A stretch of 64,000 nucleotides of DNA from Prado023 sp963706885 (GTDB lineage Bacteria; Actinomycetota; Actinomycetes; S36-B12; CAIYMF01). The notes under the pieces are model-generated. The model searched no databases. It saw only the letters and a program-made list of their open reading frames with translations, and was not told the origin of the DNA. Positions within the stretch are counted from its first letter, which is position 1, and each line of letters opens with the position of its first letter. Of the stretch, positions 24,231 through 32,992 are shown in pieces. The translations under genes were made by a program, and so were the position numbers. The stretch lies in contig CAVPNX010000004.1 in the NCBI GenBank assembly GCA_963706885.1, positions 116,126-180,125 on the forward strand, in the 5' to 3' direction.

Positions 24231-26873
24231 TGTCCGCCAAGAACATGATGCGTGCCCTGGCCGCGACGGCCGGAGTTCTGCTGGTCGCCGGGGCCGCAGG
24301 GCCGGGGGCCGCGGCTGTCACGACGGAGGACACCGGCGACGTGCAGGCGACCGTGCGCAAGACCGTCCGCCAGGCTGCGACGGCGACAGGCGAGGTCACC
24401 AACAGCACGATGTACACGCAGATCTCGGCGGTCGGCAACGGCACCAAGACCGTGACAGTCCCGGTCGGGACGACGAGCAATCGCAATCTCAACTCGTTCG
24501 GCCCGTTCCCGATGGAGGGCGAGTCGATGGTCGTCGAGCTCACCGTGGCCGACGGCGGCGGCACTGAGGAGCGCTCGCTCACCGACGCCGAGATCAACCC
24601 GATGGCGGTCTCGGTCAAGGTCATGCTCGACGGCGTCGAGGTCGCACCCGAGGACGTGGTCGGCGCCAGCGGAGTGCTCGACGTGGAGTACACGGTGCGC
24701 AACACGACGGCGCGCACCGAGACGGTGTCGTTCACCGACGTCGAGGACGCGAAGGTCAGTGAGGAGGTTGAGGTCGCCGACCCCTTCGTGGGATCGCTCG
24801 ACGTCATCCTGCCGCAGGGCTTCAACGAGGTCACGGCACCTGGTGCCACAGTGGCCGGTAACGGCCAGAACGAGACCCAGCTCGGCTACACCTTCGTGCT
24901 GTTCCCCCCGCTGGGGTCGGCCGAGGTCAAGGTCGGTTACCAGTCGCGGATCAGCAACGGCCAGATGCCCGCAGCCGAGTTCTCGTTCCTGCCGATCATC
25001 CCGTTCGAGAACAGCACCATCGCCGGCACGACCGAGGCGTACAGGGGCGGCGCGGCCACCGGTGCGACGATCTTCGGGGCCGGTCAGGGGATCGGCGACA
25101 ACCTGCTCAAGCTCCAGGACGGCGCGGGCAAGCTCGTCGCCGGCCTGGGTCAGTTGTCGGCAGGTGCCAGCCAGCTCAGCGACGGGCTGGTCAACACCGC
25201 CGCCCCGGGCTCCGCGGCCCTGGCCGACGGCGCCACCCAGGTGTCCGACGGCCTGAACCAGCTGAACAGCAACGTGCCGGCGTTGGAGGAGGGTGTGTCG
25301 GACCTGAACGACGGCGCAGCCCAGCTCAACGACGGCGCTGAGCAGGTGGCGGATGGGAACGCGGAATTGGCGGCAGGGATCGCGTCGTTGAACAAGGGCA
25401 TCAACCTGCTGTCTCAGGGCGTTGCCGCGCTTCCTACGTCGACTGCGTCGAGCGACGGCTACAAGCAGCTTCAGGCGGCCCTTAAGGGAGTTCAGGACGC
25501 GATTGGCACACGTCCCGCCGGACCTGTCGCTACGCCGAAGACCCTCAACGAAGCTATCACGAATCTGGAATTCGGCCTGGACAATGAGAAGTGCATCAAG
25601 ACGGACCCTTCGAACAAGGCCAACCCCTGCGGCTACAAGCAGGTGCTCGAAATCCTCAACCAGAAACTCGACAACACCCCATCTGCGAGCAACCCGAAGC
25701 CAGGGGCCAAGCAAGTTCTGGGGTCGATCAAGGGCCTGCTTGCGGCCCCCAAAGGCGCCCCAGGGCTGGCTGAAGGTGGCGTGCAGACCATGCTCCAAAC
25801 GATTCAAACGACGCTTGGATGTGCGGCGGACGGGTCAACGGCTTGCACGGGCGTCACGGACCCGACGAACGCGCTGCAGACTTCCGGACTGCTAGCTCAA
25901 TCAAACTTCATCATCGGTGGCGCATCGAATCCGAACAACGTCCTGAACCTCCTGAATGCGATCATCGGCGAAATCGGGGACGCGAATACCCCGGACACCG
26001 CTGTATACGCGCTCACTCGTCTGGTCGCCGGCATCGGTTCGCTTGGTGACTTCCCCAAGACCTCGGGAACGTTGTACTACGGCCTCGAGGGGATCAGGTT
26101 CGGGTTGACTAACCCAAACTGCAAGACTTCTGACCCGACTAACGCGGCCAACCCCTGTGGAATCAAGGAGATCCAGGGGTTGGTGAGCGCGGGCATCAAT
26201 CAGCTGGTGGCTGGAATCTCGCAGGAGCTGCTGAAGAACATCGGCACCTCACCCGCGGCCAAGGGGTGCGATCCGACCAAGACGCTCACCTGCGCATCCG
26301 CGGCACTGACGGCTGGGTCCGCGGCCTTGGCGACAGGCGCGTCGAGTCTGGCTGACGGCACTGAGACCCTGGCTGAGGGCACCGAGACCCTCAACGGGAA
26401 GGTGCCGGCCCTGGCCTCCGGTGTCGAGCAGCTCGACGACGGTGCGGCGCAGGTCGCTGACGGTGCCGATCAGCTCGCCGATGGCCTCGGCGCTGCGGCA
26501 GATGGCTCAGGTCAGCTGGCCGACGGCTTGGCCCAGGCCGAGCCGGGTGGTGCCCAGATCGAGGACGGTGCCGGGCAGCTCAAGAAGCAGGGTGCTGACG
26601 AGCTGGTGAAGTCCGGCAAGGAGGCGCAGATCGGGCTACGCGAAGAACGTGGCGCTCCTCGAGTCCGCGCAGCAAGCAGGTCTGGAGGGCGCAGGCATTC
26701 CGTTCGGACCAGCGGAGGGCACTGACGTCGTGACAACGGCCGCGTACAAGATGTACGTGGCGGGAGTCGCGGCCGACACTGAGAACAACGCGCTGAAGTA
26801 CGGCCTCGGCGCGCTGCTGATCGCAGGAGCCGGTGGCGCGGCGTTCGCCGCGTCAAGGAAGGTCTCCGCGTAG
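24230..26873 (+). CDS. YhgE/Pip-like exported repeat protein, frameshifted near the 3' end
   Basis: A signal peptide (about residues 1-29) is followed by a beta-rich region (about 40-260). Then come two blocks of repeats built on L.DGA.QL.DG (about 300-395 and 695-790), which should form long helices like those of the YhgE/Pip and phage-infection-protein families. Between them is a Cys-containing region (about 395-690) with codon use unlike the flanks. The frame breaks at 26633-26635, where GGG should be GG; removing one G gives a normal end with a C-terminal membrane helix (YGLGALLIAGAGGAAFA) and 880 residues. Uncorrected, the protein stops at 26725 with no anchor. Proposed role: a cell-surface or membrane scaffold; this is inference. 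Confidence 0.68.
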
Positions 26874-27435
26874 GTCGGAGGCTCTCAGCCAGCACCACCA
26901 TCTGCCCGGCACCCGATGATCAGGGTGCCGGGCAGATGTGTTCCGCGCAGGGGGCTCCAGCCGCCCCAAGTGGCCTCGTTCCACTCCGGCCACTCGGGCT
27001 CGACAACCTTCTCGATCGTGAACCCGGCGCCCACCAGGGTGTCGAGGTAGTCCGCGAGGGTCCGGTGGAACTCGGCGTACACCGCGGTGCCCGACTCGTC
27101 GCGCTCCACGTAGGGCATCCGGTCGAAGTAGGAGCCCGACGCCGTCAGCCCCGCCGGACCCGGATCATCGGGGAACGCCCACCGGATCGGATGCGTCACC
27201 GAGAACACCCAGAGCGCGCCCGGGCGCAGCACCCGCCGGACCTCGCCGAAGAGCCGCGGCAGATCCGCCACGAACTGGATCGCCCCATACGAGGCGAACG
27301 CCACATCGAAGGACGCATCCCCGAACGGCAGCGCAGCAGCGGTCCCCGCGACCACGTGCAGCCTCCCGCGCCCCACCCCGCCCGCGCACCCCCGCCCCGC
27401 AGACCCCCGCCCAGCGCACCAGCGCCCACGATCCC

Positions 27436-27503
27436 GTCGGGTTTGCTGGGCTCAACCCCGGATCGCGTCAGATCTGAACGCACGCGATCCGCCGAAACCC
27501 GAC
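27436..27503. repeat. Large imperfect palindrome inside the methyltransferase
   Basis: Two nested pairs of arms are present: GTCGGGTTT (27436-27444) with AAACCCGAC (27495-27503), and GGATCGCGT (27460-27468) with ACGCGATCC (27482-27490). It lies exactly where the methyltransferase loses homology. Confidence 0.8.
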
Positions 27504-27800
27504 GCGATTCCGCGGGGGTCGAGGCGGGGGGCGGCGTGGGAGTTGATCCGATGGTCGAGGCGGGGGGCGCGGCGTGCCGCAGCTGCGCGATCGAGATATC
27601 GATGCCCACCGCCACGACTCCGCGCTCGGCCAGCCACCGGGAGCACTGGGCCGCCCCGCAGCCGACCTCGAGCACGCGACGACCCAGCAACTCCTCGACC
27701 GGCCCGAGCAGCTGCGCCTCCGCCTCGGTGAGCCCTTCCGGCCCCCAGACGAACCCAGCCCCACCACTTCCCGCCTCGCCACCTCCAGCGGTGGTTCGGT

Positions 27801-27842
27801 GGTCGTCGATTCGGTCGATCCCACCGTCGGAGTCGACTGCCA
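27801..27842. repeat. 42-base palindromic element (TCGATTCGGTCGAT family), copy 2
   Basis: GGTCGTCGATTCGGTCGAT to GTCGGAGTCGACTGCCA, the counterpart of 16528-16569. On the minus strand it is in frame with the methyltransferase and reads AVDSDGGIDRID; the first copy would read AVDSDVPIDRID in the same frame. Confidence 0.8.
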
Positions 27843-28021
27843 ACGCGGACCGCTCGGCGAGGAACGCGCCGTGCTCGGCCTGGTAGGTGTCCGCCTCGGC
27901 CTCCCAGTACGTCCGCGAGGCTCGGTCCACCTCGTCGGGGTCAATCGCTGACCGTCCAGCCGACCCCTCGACCTCCCAGGAAGCAGTGGTCGTACCTTCG
28001 GCCTCGCCGTCAACAGGCCCT

Positions 28022-28064
28022 TGTGTCATCGATCCAGCAGTTGTGTGGCCTGATCGATGACACA
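28022..28064. repeat. Palindrome of the TGTCAT-GATC family, copy 1
   Basis: Perfect 13-base arms (28022-28034, TGTGTCATCGATC; 28052-28064) around a 17-base spacer. It spans the start codon of the methyltransferase pseudogene. A second copy at 47011-47050 has the same outline with a paired C-to-G/G-to-C change. Confidence 0.85.
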
Positions 28065-28319
28065 GCGGATCGGGGGAGTTCGCGGACGCCGCTGCGGGAG
28101 GAGATGCGTCCGGTTCGTCCGGTTCGTCCGGCCGTGGCGGGGGTGAGATCACGTGCGGTATCCTGTCAGGGCGTTACGGGCCTGCAGCGTCTCAGACGTA
28201 GTAGGCGCGCGCGTTCAATGTCGTCCCCACCGGTCACCACTTCACCGGCCAAGGAACGCCGGTGAACACTGGCCCGTGCACGTGACCACGACATCTATCC
28301 ACCGGAGCAGAACCACTCC

Positions 28320-29786
28320 ATGACCATCACCCCCACTGCCGCACCGATCGTCGCGATCAACGACATCGGCAGCGTTGAGGATTTCCTGGCCGCGATCGAC
28401 GCGACCATCAAGAACTTCGATGACGGCGACATCGTCGAGGGCACCATCGTCAAGGTCGACCGTGACGAGGTCCTTCTCGACATCGGCTACAAGACCGAGG
28501 GCGTCATCCCCTCCCGCGAGCTGTCCATCAAGCACGACGTGGACCCGTCCGAGATCGTGTCGGTCGGCGACGTCGTCGAGGCCCTCGTCCTTCAGAAGGA
28601 GGACAAGGAGGGTCGTCTGATCCTGTCCAAGAAGCGCGCCCAGTACGAGCGCGCCTGGGGCACGATCGAGAAGATCAAGGAGGAGGACGGCGTCGTCACC
28701 GGCAAGGTGATCGAGGTCGTCAAGGGCGGCCTGATCCTCGACATCGGCCTGCGTGGCTTCCTGCCCGCGTCGCTGGTCGAGATGCGCCGCGTGCGCGACC
28801 TGCAGCCGTACGTCGGCAAGGAGATCGAGGCCAAGATCATCGAGCTGGACAAGAACCGCAACAACGTGGTCCTGTCCCGCCGTGCCTGGCTCGAGCAGAC
28901 GCAGTCCGAGGTCCGCTCCAACTTCCTCAACCAGCTCCAGCGCGGCCAGATCCGCAACGGCGTGGTGTCCTCCATCGTCAACTTCGGTGCCTTCGTCGAC
29001 CTCGGCGGGGTGGACGGCCTGGTGCACGTCTCCGAGCTGTCCTGGAAGCACATCGACCACCCGAACGAGGTCGTCACCGTCGGCGACGAGGTCACCGTCG
29101 AGGTGCTCGACGTCGACATGGACCGCGAGCGCGTCTCGCTGTCGCTCAAGGCGACCCAGGAGGATCCGTGGCAGCACTTCGCCCGGACCCACCAGATGGG
29201 CCAGGTCGTGCCGGGCAAGGTCACCAAGCTCGTCCCCTTCGGCGCGTTCGTGCGCGTCGAGGAGGGCATCGAGGGCCTGGTGCACATCTCCGAGCTGGCC
29301 GAGCGCCACGTGGAGATCCCCGAGCAGGTCGTGACCGTCAACGACGACATCTTCGTCAAGGTCATCGACATCGACCTCGAGCGTCGCCGGATCTCGCTGA
29401 GCCTCAAGCAGGCCAACGAGAACACGACCGGTGTGGGCTCCGAGGAGTTCGACCCCTACCTGTACGGCATGGCCCCGTCCTACGACGAGGCGGGCACGTA
29501 CATCGGTCCCGAGGGCTTCGACCCCGAGACCGGCGAGTGGAAGGTCGGCTTCGAGGACCAGCGCTCCGAGTGGGAGGCGCAGTACGCCGAGGCGCACGCC
29601 CGCTGGGAGCAGCACATGAAGCAGGTCGAGGAGGCCAAGACGGCCGACCAGGCTGCCGCGCTCGAGACCGGCGAGGGTGTGGGCTCCTACAGCTCGACCG
29701 CCCCCGCGGCCGAGGAGGGCGCCGGGACGCTGGCCACCGACGAGGCCCTGCAGGCGCTGCGTGACAAGCTGACCGGCGGCGCGTGA
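28320..29786 (+). CDS. rpsA: 30S ribosomal protein S1
   Basis: S1 brings mRNA to the 30S subunit. The 488-residue protein contains four S1 RNA-binding repeats: residues about 38-107, 125-190, 208-277 (VVSSIVNFGAFVDLGGVDGLVHVSELSW) and 293-363 (KVTKLVPFGAFVRVEEGIEGLVHISEL). An acidic, Ala-rich C-terminal tail of about 110 residues includes a FDPYLYGM segment, typical of actinobacterial S1. The ATG at 28320 is preceded by GGAGCAGAA. The region 28153-28319 upstream has no gene and should hold the promoter and leader. A clear terminator follows the stop. Confidence 0.96.
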   Translation: MTITPTAAPIVAINDIGSVEDFLAAIDATIKNFDDGDIVEGTIVKVDRDEVLLDIGYKTEGVIPSRELSIKHDVDPSEIVSVGDVVEALVLQKEDKEGRLILSKKRAQYERAWGTIEKIKEEDGVVTGKVIEVVKGGLILDIGLRGFLPASLVEMRRVRDLQPYVGKEIEAKIIELDKNRNNVVLSRRAWLEQTQSEVRSNFLNQLQRGQIRNGVVSSIVNFGAFVDLGGVDGLVHVSELSWKHIDHPNEVVTVGDEVTVEVLDVDMDRERVSLSLKATQEDPWQHFARTHQMGQVVPGKVTKLVPFGAFVRVEEGIEGLVHISELAERHVEIPEQVVTVNDDIFVKVIDIDLERRRISLSLKQANENTTGVGSEEFDPYLYGMAPSYDEAGTYIGPEGFDPETGEWKVGFEDQRSEWEAQYAEAHARWEQHMKQVEEAKTADQAAALETGEGVGSYSSTAPAAEEGAGTLATDEALQALRDKLTGGA

Positions 29787-29825
29787 GGCGCTGACCGGTT
29801 CAGCCGCCCAGGCAGGCTGAACGAA

Positions 29826-29866
29826 CGCAACGGCCCCGGACCCCACGTGGATCCGGGGCCGTTGCG
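29826..29866 (+). terminator. Terminator of rpsA
   Basis: Perfect 15-base arms CGCAACGGCCCCGGA (29826-29840) and its complement (29852-29866) around an 11-base loop, 39 bases after the rpsA stop. There is no strong T run. Confidence 0.85.
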
Positions 29867-29893
29867 CGTCGTCGCCCGTCCCCACCTCGGCTT

Positions 29894-29965
29894 GTCCGCC
29901 ATCGCGCGGACAGATCCGGGGTTCGTCCGGTTCTCCGGCGGCGTGTCGTCGGGAATCCGGATCAT
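29894..29965. repeat. ~70-base dispersed element (GTCCGC family), copy 2
   Basis: It begins with hairpin GTCCGCCATCGCGCGGAC and ends ATCCGGATCAT. It shares block order with 6826-6895. It lies between the rpsA terminator and the convergent flippase gene. Confidence 0.6.
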
Positions 29966-29995
29966 GCGCAGTCCGTCCCGGCGGCTCCGCCCGGC

Positions 29996-31183
29996 TCAGG
30001 TGGGCGGGGCGACGATCGGCTCGTCGGCGTCGGGGCGGCCCACCGAGCTGGTCCGCGCCCAGACCAGTCCCGCGAGGGCCAGGGTCCACGCCACGGAGGC
30101 TGCGACCGTGGCCAGGGCGTGGATCGAGGTGCCCAGCCACAGGCCGAGGACGGCGAGTGCCGCGACCCCGCCCCATAGCAGGAAGGTCGCGCGCCGGTCG
30201 TGATGCGCCATCCGGGCGTACAGCAGCACCTGCACGACACCGAACCCGGCACCGGCCAGGGCGAAGATCCACGCGTCCTGGGCGACCGCCAGGTACTGGG
30301 TGCCGGACATGATCCGCACGATCAGCTCGGGGAAGGCGGCAACGACCAGCGTGGCCAGGAGGCCCAGGCCGGCGACGGCTGCGATCGCCTGCCGCTGCGC
30401 GTTGTGCGACCCGGCCACCATGCGCGGGAAGGCGGCCACGAGGACGGCCTGGGGCAGGAAGAACACCGCGCGGGCGATCAGCGCGCCGGCGGCGTAGAGG
30501 CCGGCGTCGTAGGCGGGCAACTGCGCGCGAGCAAGCAGGACGTCCAGGTTGGTCAGCGCGTACAGGGCGATCAGCGCGTGGGCGGCGTGGCCGACCTCGA
30601 CGAGGAACTCCCGCGGACCCTCCTCCTTCGTGGAGCCCCACGCGGGCTGGCCCACGAGCAGGAACTGACCGGCAACCGCACCGAGGAGGGCGCCGACGGC
30701 CAGGCCGATGAGCGTGGAGTCCGCGGTCCCGCCGATCTGGGCGCCGAGGATCCCGCCCGCGACCCGCGAGCCCGTGGCGACGACGTAGAGCGCACCGAGG
30801 CGCTTGTGCCGCTCGGCGCCCTGCAGCAACCCGAGCTGGGCACCGGTCACGGTGAACGGGATGAACGTCGCACCGACCACCACGACGGCCATCACGTCGG
30901 ACAGGTTCAGGGCGCTGCTGATGAAGGGGGCGAGGGCCACGGTCAGGGCGCAGGTGAGCGCACCCACGAGGAGCACCGACCGTGCGCCGATGTGCTCCGA
31001 CGAACGCCCGGAGGCCACGTGCCGGGCGATCACCACCTGCGTGGCGGCCATGGCGGTGCTGCCCAGCAGCAGGATCACCGCCAACGCGCCGAAGGCGCCG
31101 AACTGCTCCGGGCCGAGCAGGCGGGAGACCACGAGCATCTGCAGCATCGCGATGATCTGCGACACCACGAGGCCCGCCCCCAC
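29996..31183 (-). CDS. Polysaccharide/lipid flippase-like membrane protein
   Basis: The 395-residue protein is nearly all membrane, with about 12 hydrophobic segments. The N-terminal QMLVVSRLLGPEQFGAFGALAV is typical of Wzx/MurJ-like oligosaccharide flippases (MOP superfamily), as is the spread of small residues and prolines. It probably moves a lipid-linked saccharide across the membrane; the substrate is unknown and no glycosyltransferase is near. The start is uncertain: the GTG at 31183 cuts into the first helix, and the frame stays open upstream (PADAAPTAATAGTPAAG), so the true N terminus may lie up to about 80 bases further out. Confidence 0.75.
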   Translation of the reverse strand: MGAGLVVSQIIAMLQMLVVSRLLGPEQFGAFGALAVILLLGSTAMAATQVVIARHVASGRSSEHIGARSVLLVGALTCALTVALAPFISSALNLSDVMAVVVVGATFIPFTVTGAQLGLLQGAERHKRLGALYVVATGSRVAGGILGAQIGGTADSTLIGLAVGALLGAVAGQFLLVGQPAWGSTKEEGPREFLVEVGHAAHALIALYALTNLDVLLARAQLPAYDAGLYAAGALIARAVFFLPQAVLVAAFPRMVAGSHNAQRQAIAAVAGLGLLATLVVAAFPELIVRIMSGTQYLAVAQDAWIFALAGAGFGVVQVLLYARMAHHDRRATFLLWGGVAALAVLGLWLGTSIHALATVAASVAWTLALAGLVWARTSSVGRPDADEPIVAPPT

Positions 31184-31267
31184 GATGGCTGTGCCCTGGA
31201 CCGAGATCCCGGCCGCCGGTGTCCCCGCGGTCGCGGCCGTGGGCGCCGCGTCAGCAGGGCGCGGCAG

Positions 31268-31281
31268 CCGGCACGTGCCGG
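31268..31281. promoter_or_regulatory. 14-base palindrome in the flippase/coaE gap
   Basis: CCGGCACGTGCCGG is a perfect palindrome in the 274-base divergent gap. It could be an operator, though GC-rich palindromes of this size also arise by chance here. I see nothing else distinctive in the gap. Confidence 0.25.
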
Positions 31282-31457
31282 GTGGGGTCGGGACTCACCG
31301 GACAATCATCGCCCACGCATGCCCGAGTGCTGACCAGCCGTTGGGGTGTCACGCCGTTCGGAACTGCCCGCACGGTTGTCGCGCAGTCGACGGATCCTTC
31401 GGTTGCGGCCCCCAGCAGCGCGCCCGTGGCGACCCCGCGGCTGGCATGCTTGCGCCC

Positions 31458-32060
31458 ATGATGCGGGTGGGGTTGACCGGAGGGATCGGTGCGGGCAAGT
31501 CCACCGCCTCCAGGATGCTGGCCGAGAAGGGTGCGGTGGTCGTCGACGGCGACCAGATCTCCCGGGAGCTGGTTGTTCCCGGGGAGCCCGCCCTCGCCGA
31601 GATCGTCGCGAGGTTCGGGTCCGGGGTGCTGCTGCCCGATGGCCAGCTCGATCGTGCAGGGCTGGCCGCCATCGTGTTCCCGGACGCCGAGGCGTTGGAT
31701 GCCCTGGACGCGATCATGCACCCCCGGATCGCGCGGCGGGCCGAGGAGATGCTCGAGGCCGCCGAGGGTGCCGGGACCCGGATCGTGATCTACGACATGC
31801 CGCTGCTGGTCGAGAACGGCTCAGCGGACCAGTTCGACGTGGTGGTCGTCGTCCACGCCCCGATCGAGGTGCGCCTGGCCCGGCTCGCAGTCCGGGGGAT
31901 CAACGTGGCCGATGCCCGCGAGCGCATGTCGCGTCAGGCCAGCGACGAGGAGCGTGCTGCGGTCGCCCACATCCTGATCGACAACGGCGGGGACGAGGAT
32001 CAGCTCATCGCACAGGTGGATCGGGCGTGGCATCTGCTGCAGGCAGCGCTGGGGGAGTAG
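31458..32060 (+). CDS. coaE: Dephospho-CoA kinase
   Basis: CoaE phosphorylates dephospho-CoA, the last step of CoA synthesis. The 200-residue protein starts VGLTGGIGAGKSTASRML (Walker A) and has the substrate-binding DGD.ISRELV segment and the MPLLVENG loop. Two ATG codons in tandem (31458 and 31461) are both possible. The 3' end overlaps the convergent PAP2 gene by 56 bases. Position after rpsA and before uvrB is the usual actinobacterial order, here interrupted by the flippase and the phosphatase. Confidence 0.94.
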   Translation: MMRVGLTGGIGAGKSTASRMLAEKGAVVVDGDQISRELVVPGEPALAEIVARFGSGVLLPDGQLDRAGLAAIVFPDAEALDALDAIMHPRIARRAEEMLEAAEGAGTRIVIYDMPLLVENGSADQFDVVVVVHAPIEVRLARLAVRGINVADARERMSRQASDEERAAVAHILIDNGGDEDQLIAQVDRAWHLLQAALGE

Positions 32061-32784
32061 CCGCGGCGGGACGGGATCGGGCTGGTGTGGTCCAGCCACG
32101 GTCCAGCGGCCACCAGAGGAGCAGGGCGCTGGACAGCAGGACGACCGAGCCGAACGCCCAGCCGGCGATGATGTCGGTCGGCCAGTGGACGCCGAGGATG
32201 AGCCGGCTGAGCCCGATCAGCGGCCCCACGACCACCAGGACGCGTCCGACGAGGTCCATCCAGCGACGGCCCGACGCCCGACCGAGGTGGACCAGCACGA
32301 GCCCGGCAGCCACGTGGAGGTAGATCCCCTCCATGGCGTGGCCCGAGGGGAACGACTTGTCGAGGTCGAACTCGAACTGCTCGGCGCCGGGAGGTCGAGC
32401 CCGGCCAATGAGGACCTTGATCGTCTCGCTGACTGCGAGCCCTGCGATCCCGGACAACGCCAGCAGGCCCGCGGCTGCCCGATGGTGCGCCGACAGGAGC
32501 CAGAGCACGAGCGCCGTTGCGGCGAGCGCGGACCAGAACGGAGCGGTCACCAGGCCGACGACGTGGGCCAGGTCGACAGGCCAGCCGAGCGGATCCGCCC
32601 AGCCGCGCGTGACGTCGGTGAGGGCGGAGTCGAACCCCCGGAGGACGTCCGAACCGGTGGCCATCACGATCGTGAGGAGCCCGGCGACGGCTCCGGCGAC
32701 GATGAGGCCGATGACGGCACGTCGACGGGCGAGCAGTGCCTGGGCGCCCCTGGCCGTGGGCTCCACGGCGGCGAGGTCAGGCAT
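32005..32784 (-). CDS. PAP2-family membrane phosphatase
   Basis: This 259-residue integral membrane protein has the three phosphatase motifs: KVLIGRARPP, PSGHAM and SRLILGVHWPTDI. It has about six helices. Such enzymes remove phosphate from undecaprenyl pyrophosphate, phosphatidate or similar lipids outside the membrane; which one cannot be told. The C-terminal tail is Ala/Pro-rich and overlaps coaE by 56 bases on the other strand. A TAGTCT hexamer ends six bases before the ATG, and the gene is divergent from uvrB. Confidence 0.9.
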   Translation of the reverse strand: MPDLAAVEPTARGAQALLARRRAVIGLIVAGAVAGLLTIVMATGSDVLRGFDSALTDVTRGWADPLGWPVDLAHVVGLVTAPFWSALAATALVLWLLSAHHRAAAGLLALSGIAGLAVSETIKVLIGRARPPGAEQFEFDLDKSFPSGHAMEGIYLHVAAGLVLVHLGRASGRRWMDLVGRVLVVVGPLIGLSRLILGVHWPTDIIAGWAFGSVVLLSSALLLWWPLDRGWTTPARSRPAAATPPALPAADATPDPPVR

Positions 32785-32790
32785 CGTCGC

Positions 32791-32796
32791 AGACTA
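32791..32796 (-). promoter_or_regulatory. -10 hexamer of the PAP2 gene, leaderless position
   Basis: Read on the minus strand, TAGTCT ends six bases before the ATG at 32784. Confidence 0.55.
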
Positions 32797-32962
32797 GCCG
32801 AACGGCTGTGGCCCGTGGTGCCGCGCGGCAGGGGTCCAGGGCGGTTCCGGGGGTTGGGATCGGGCCGGGTGTCGGGCGTGCACGGGCCGATGCGCCCCAG
32901 GGTGACCCCGCGACCGCATTCGGCCGGCACCGGTCGCTGGCCGGAGAGGCGCGGGGGAGCCG

Positions 32963-32985
32963 ATGTCGGACCGACCCAATACCGT
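32963..32985 (+). promoter_or_regulatory. RecA-independent DNA-damage-type promoter of uvrB
   Basis: ATGTCGGAC, eight bases, then TACCGT fits the RecA_NDp pattern, seven bases before the ATG at 32993. The 16-base GGGAGCCGATGTCGGA (32955-32970) is identical to the one upstream of uvrA. It also shows that the ATG at 32963 is part of the promoter and not the start. Confidence 0.6.
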
Positions 32986-32992
32986 GTCTGCC

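Larger units (their letters stand above)
26885..28029 (-). pseudogene. SAM-dependent methyltransferase disrupted by palindromic insertions
   Basis: The N-terminal frame has a class I methyltransferase start (FDRASRTYWEAEA-type segment, then motif I LEVGCGAAQCSRWLAERG and VGIDIS). The C-terminal frame has LHVVAGTAAALPFGDASFDVAF, FGEVRRVLRPGALWVF and VTHPIRWAFP. The two halves are in different frames and separated by about 200 bases of non-homologous sequence that contains a large palindrome (27436-27503). A second element (27801-27842) sits in frame in the N-terminal half, and a third palindrome spans the ATG at 28029. A single ORF cannot produce the enzyme, so I treat it as a pseudogene; a functional fragment is unlikely because the SAM site is split from the rest. 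Confidence 0.75.

Noticed and set aside
27196..27455. Alternate frame covering the methyltransferase break
   Set aside because: It gives a Gly/Arg/Ala-rich peptide with no match to methyltransferase motifs; the true halves lie in the two other frames.
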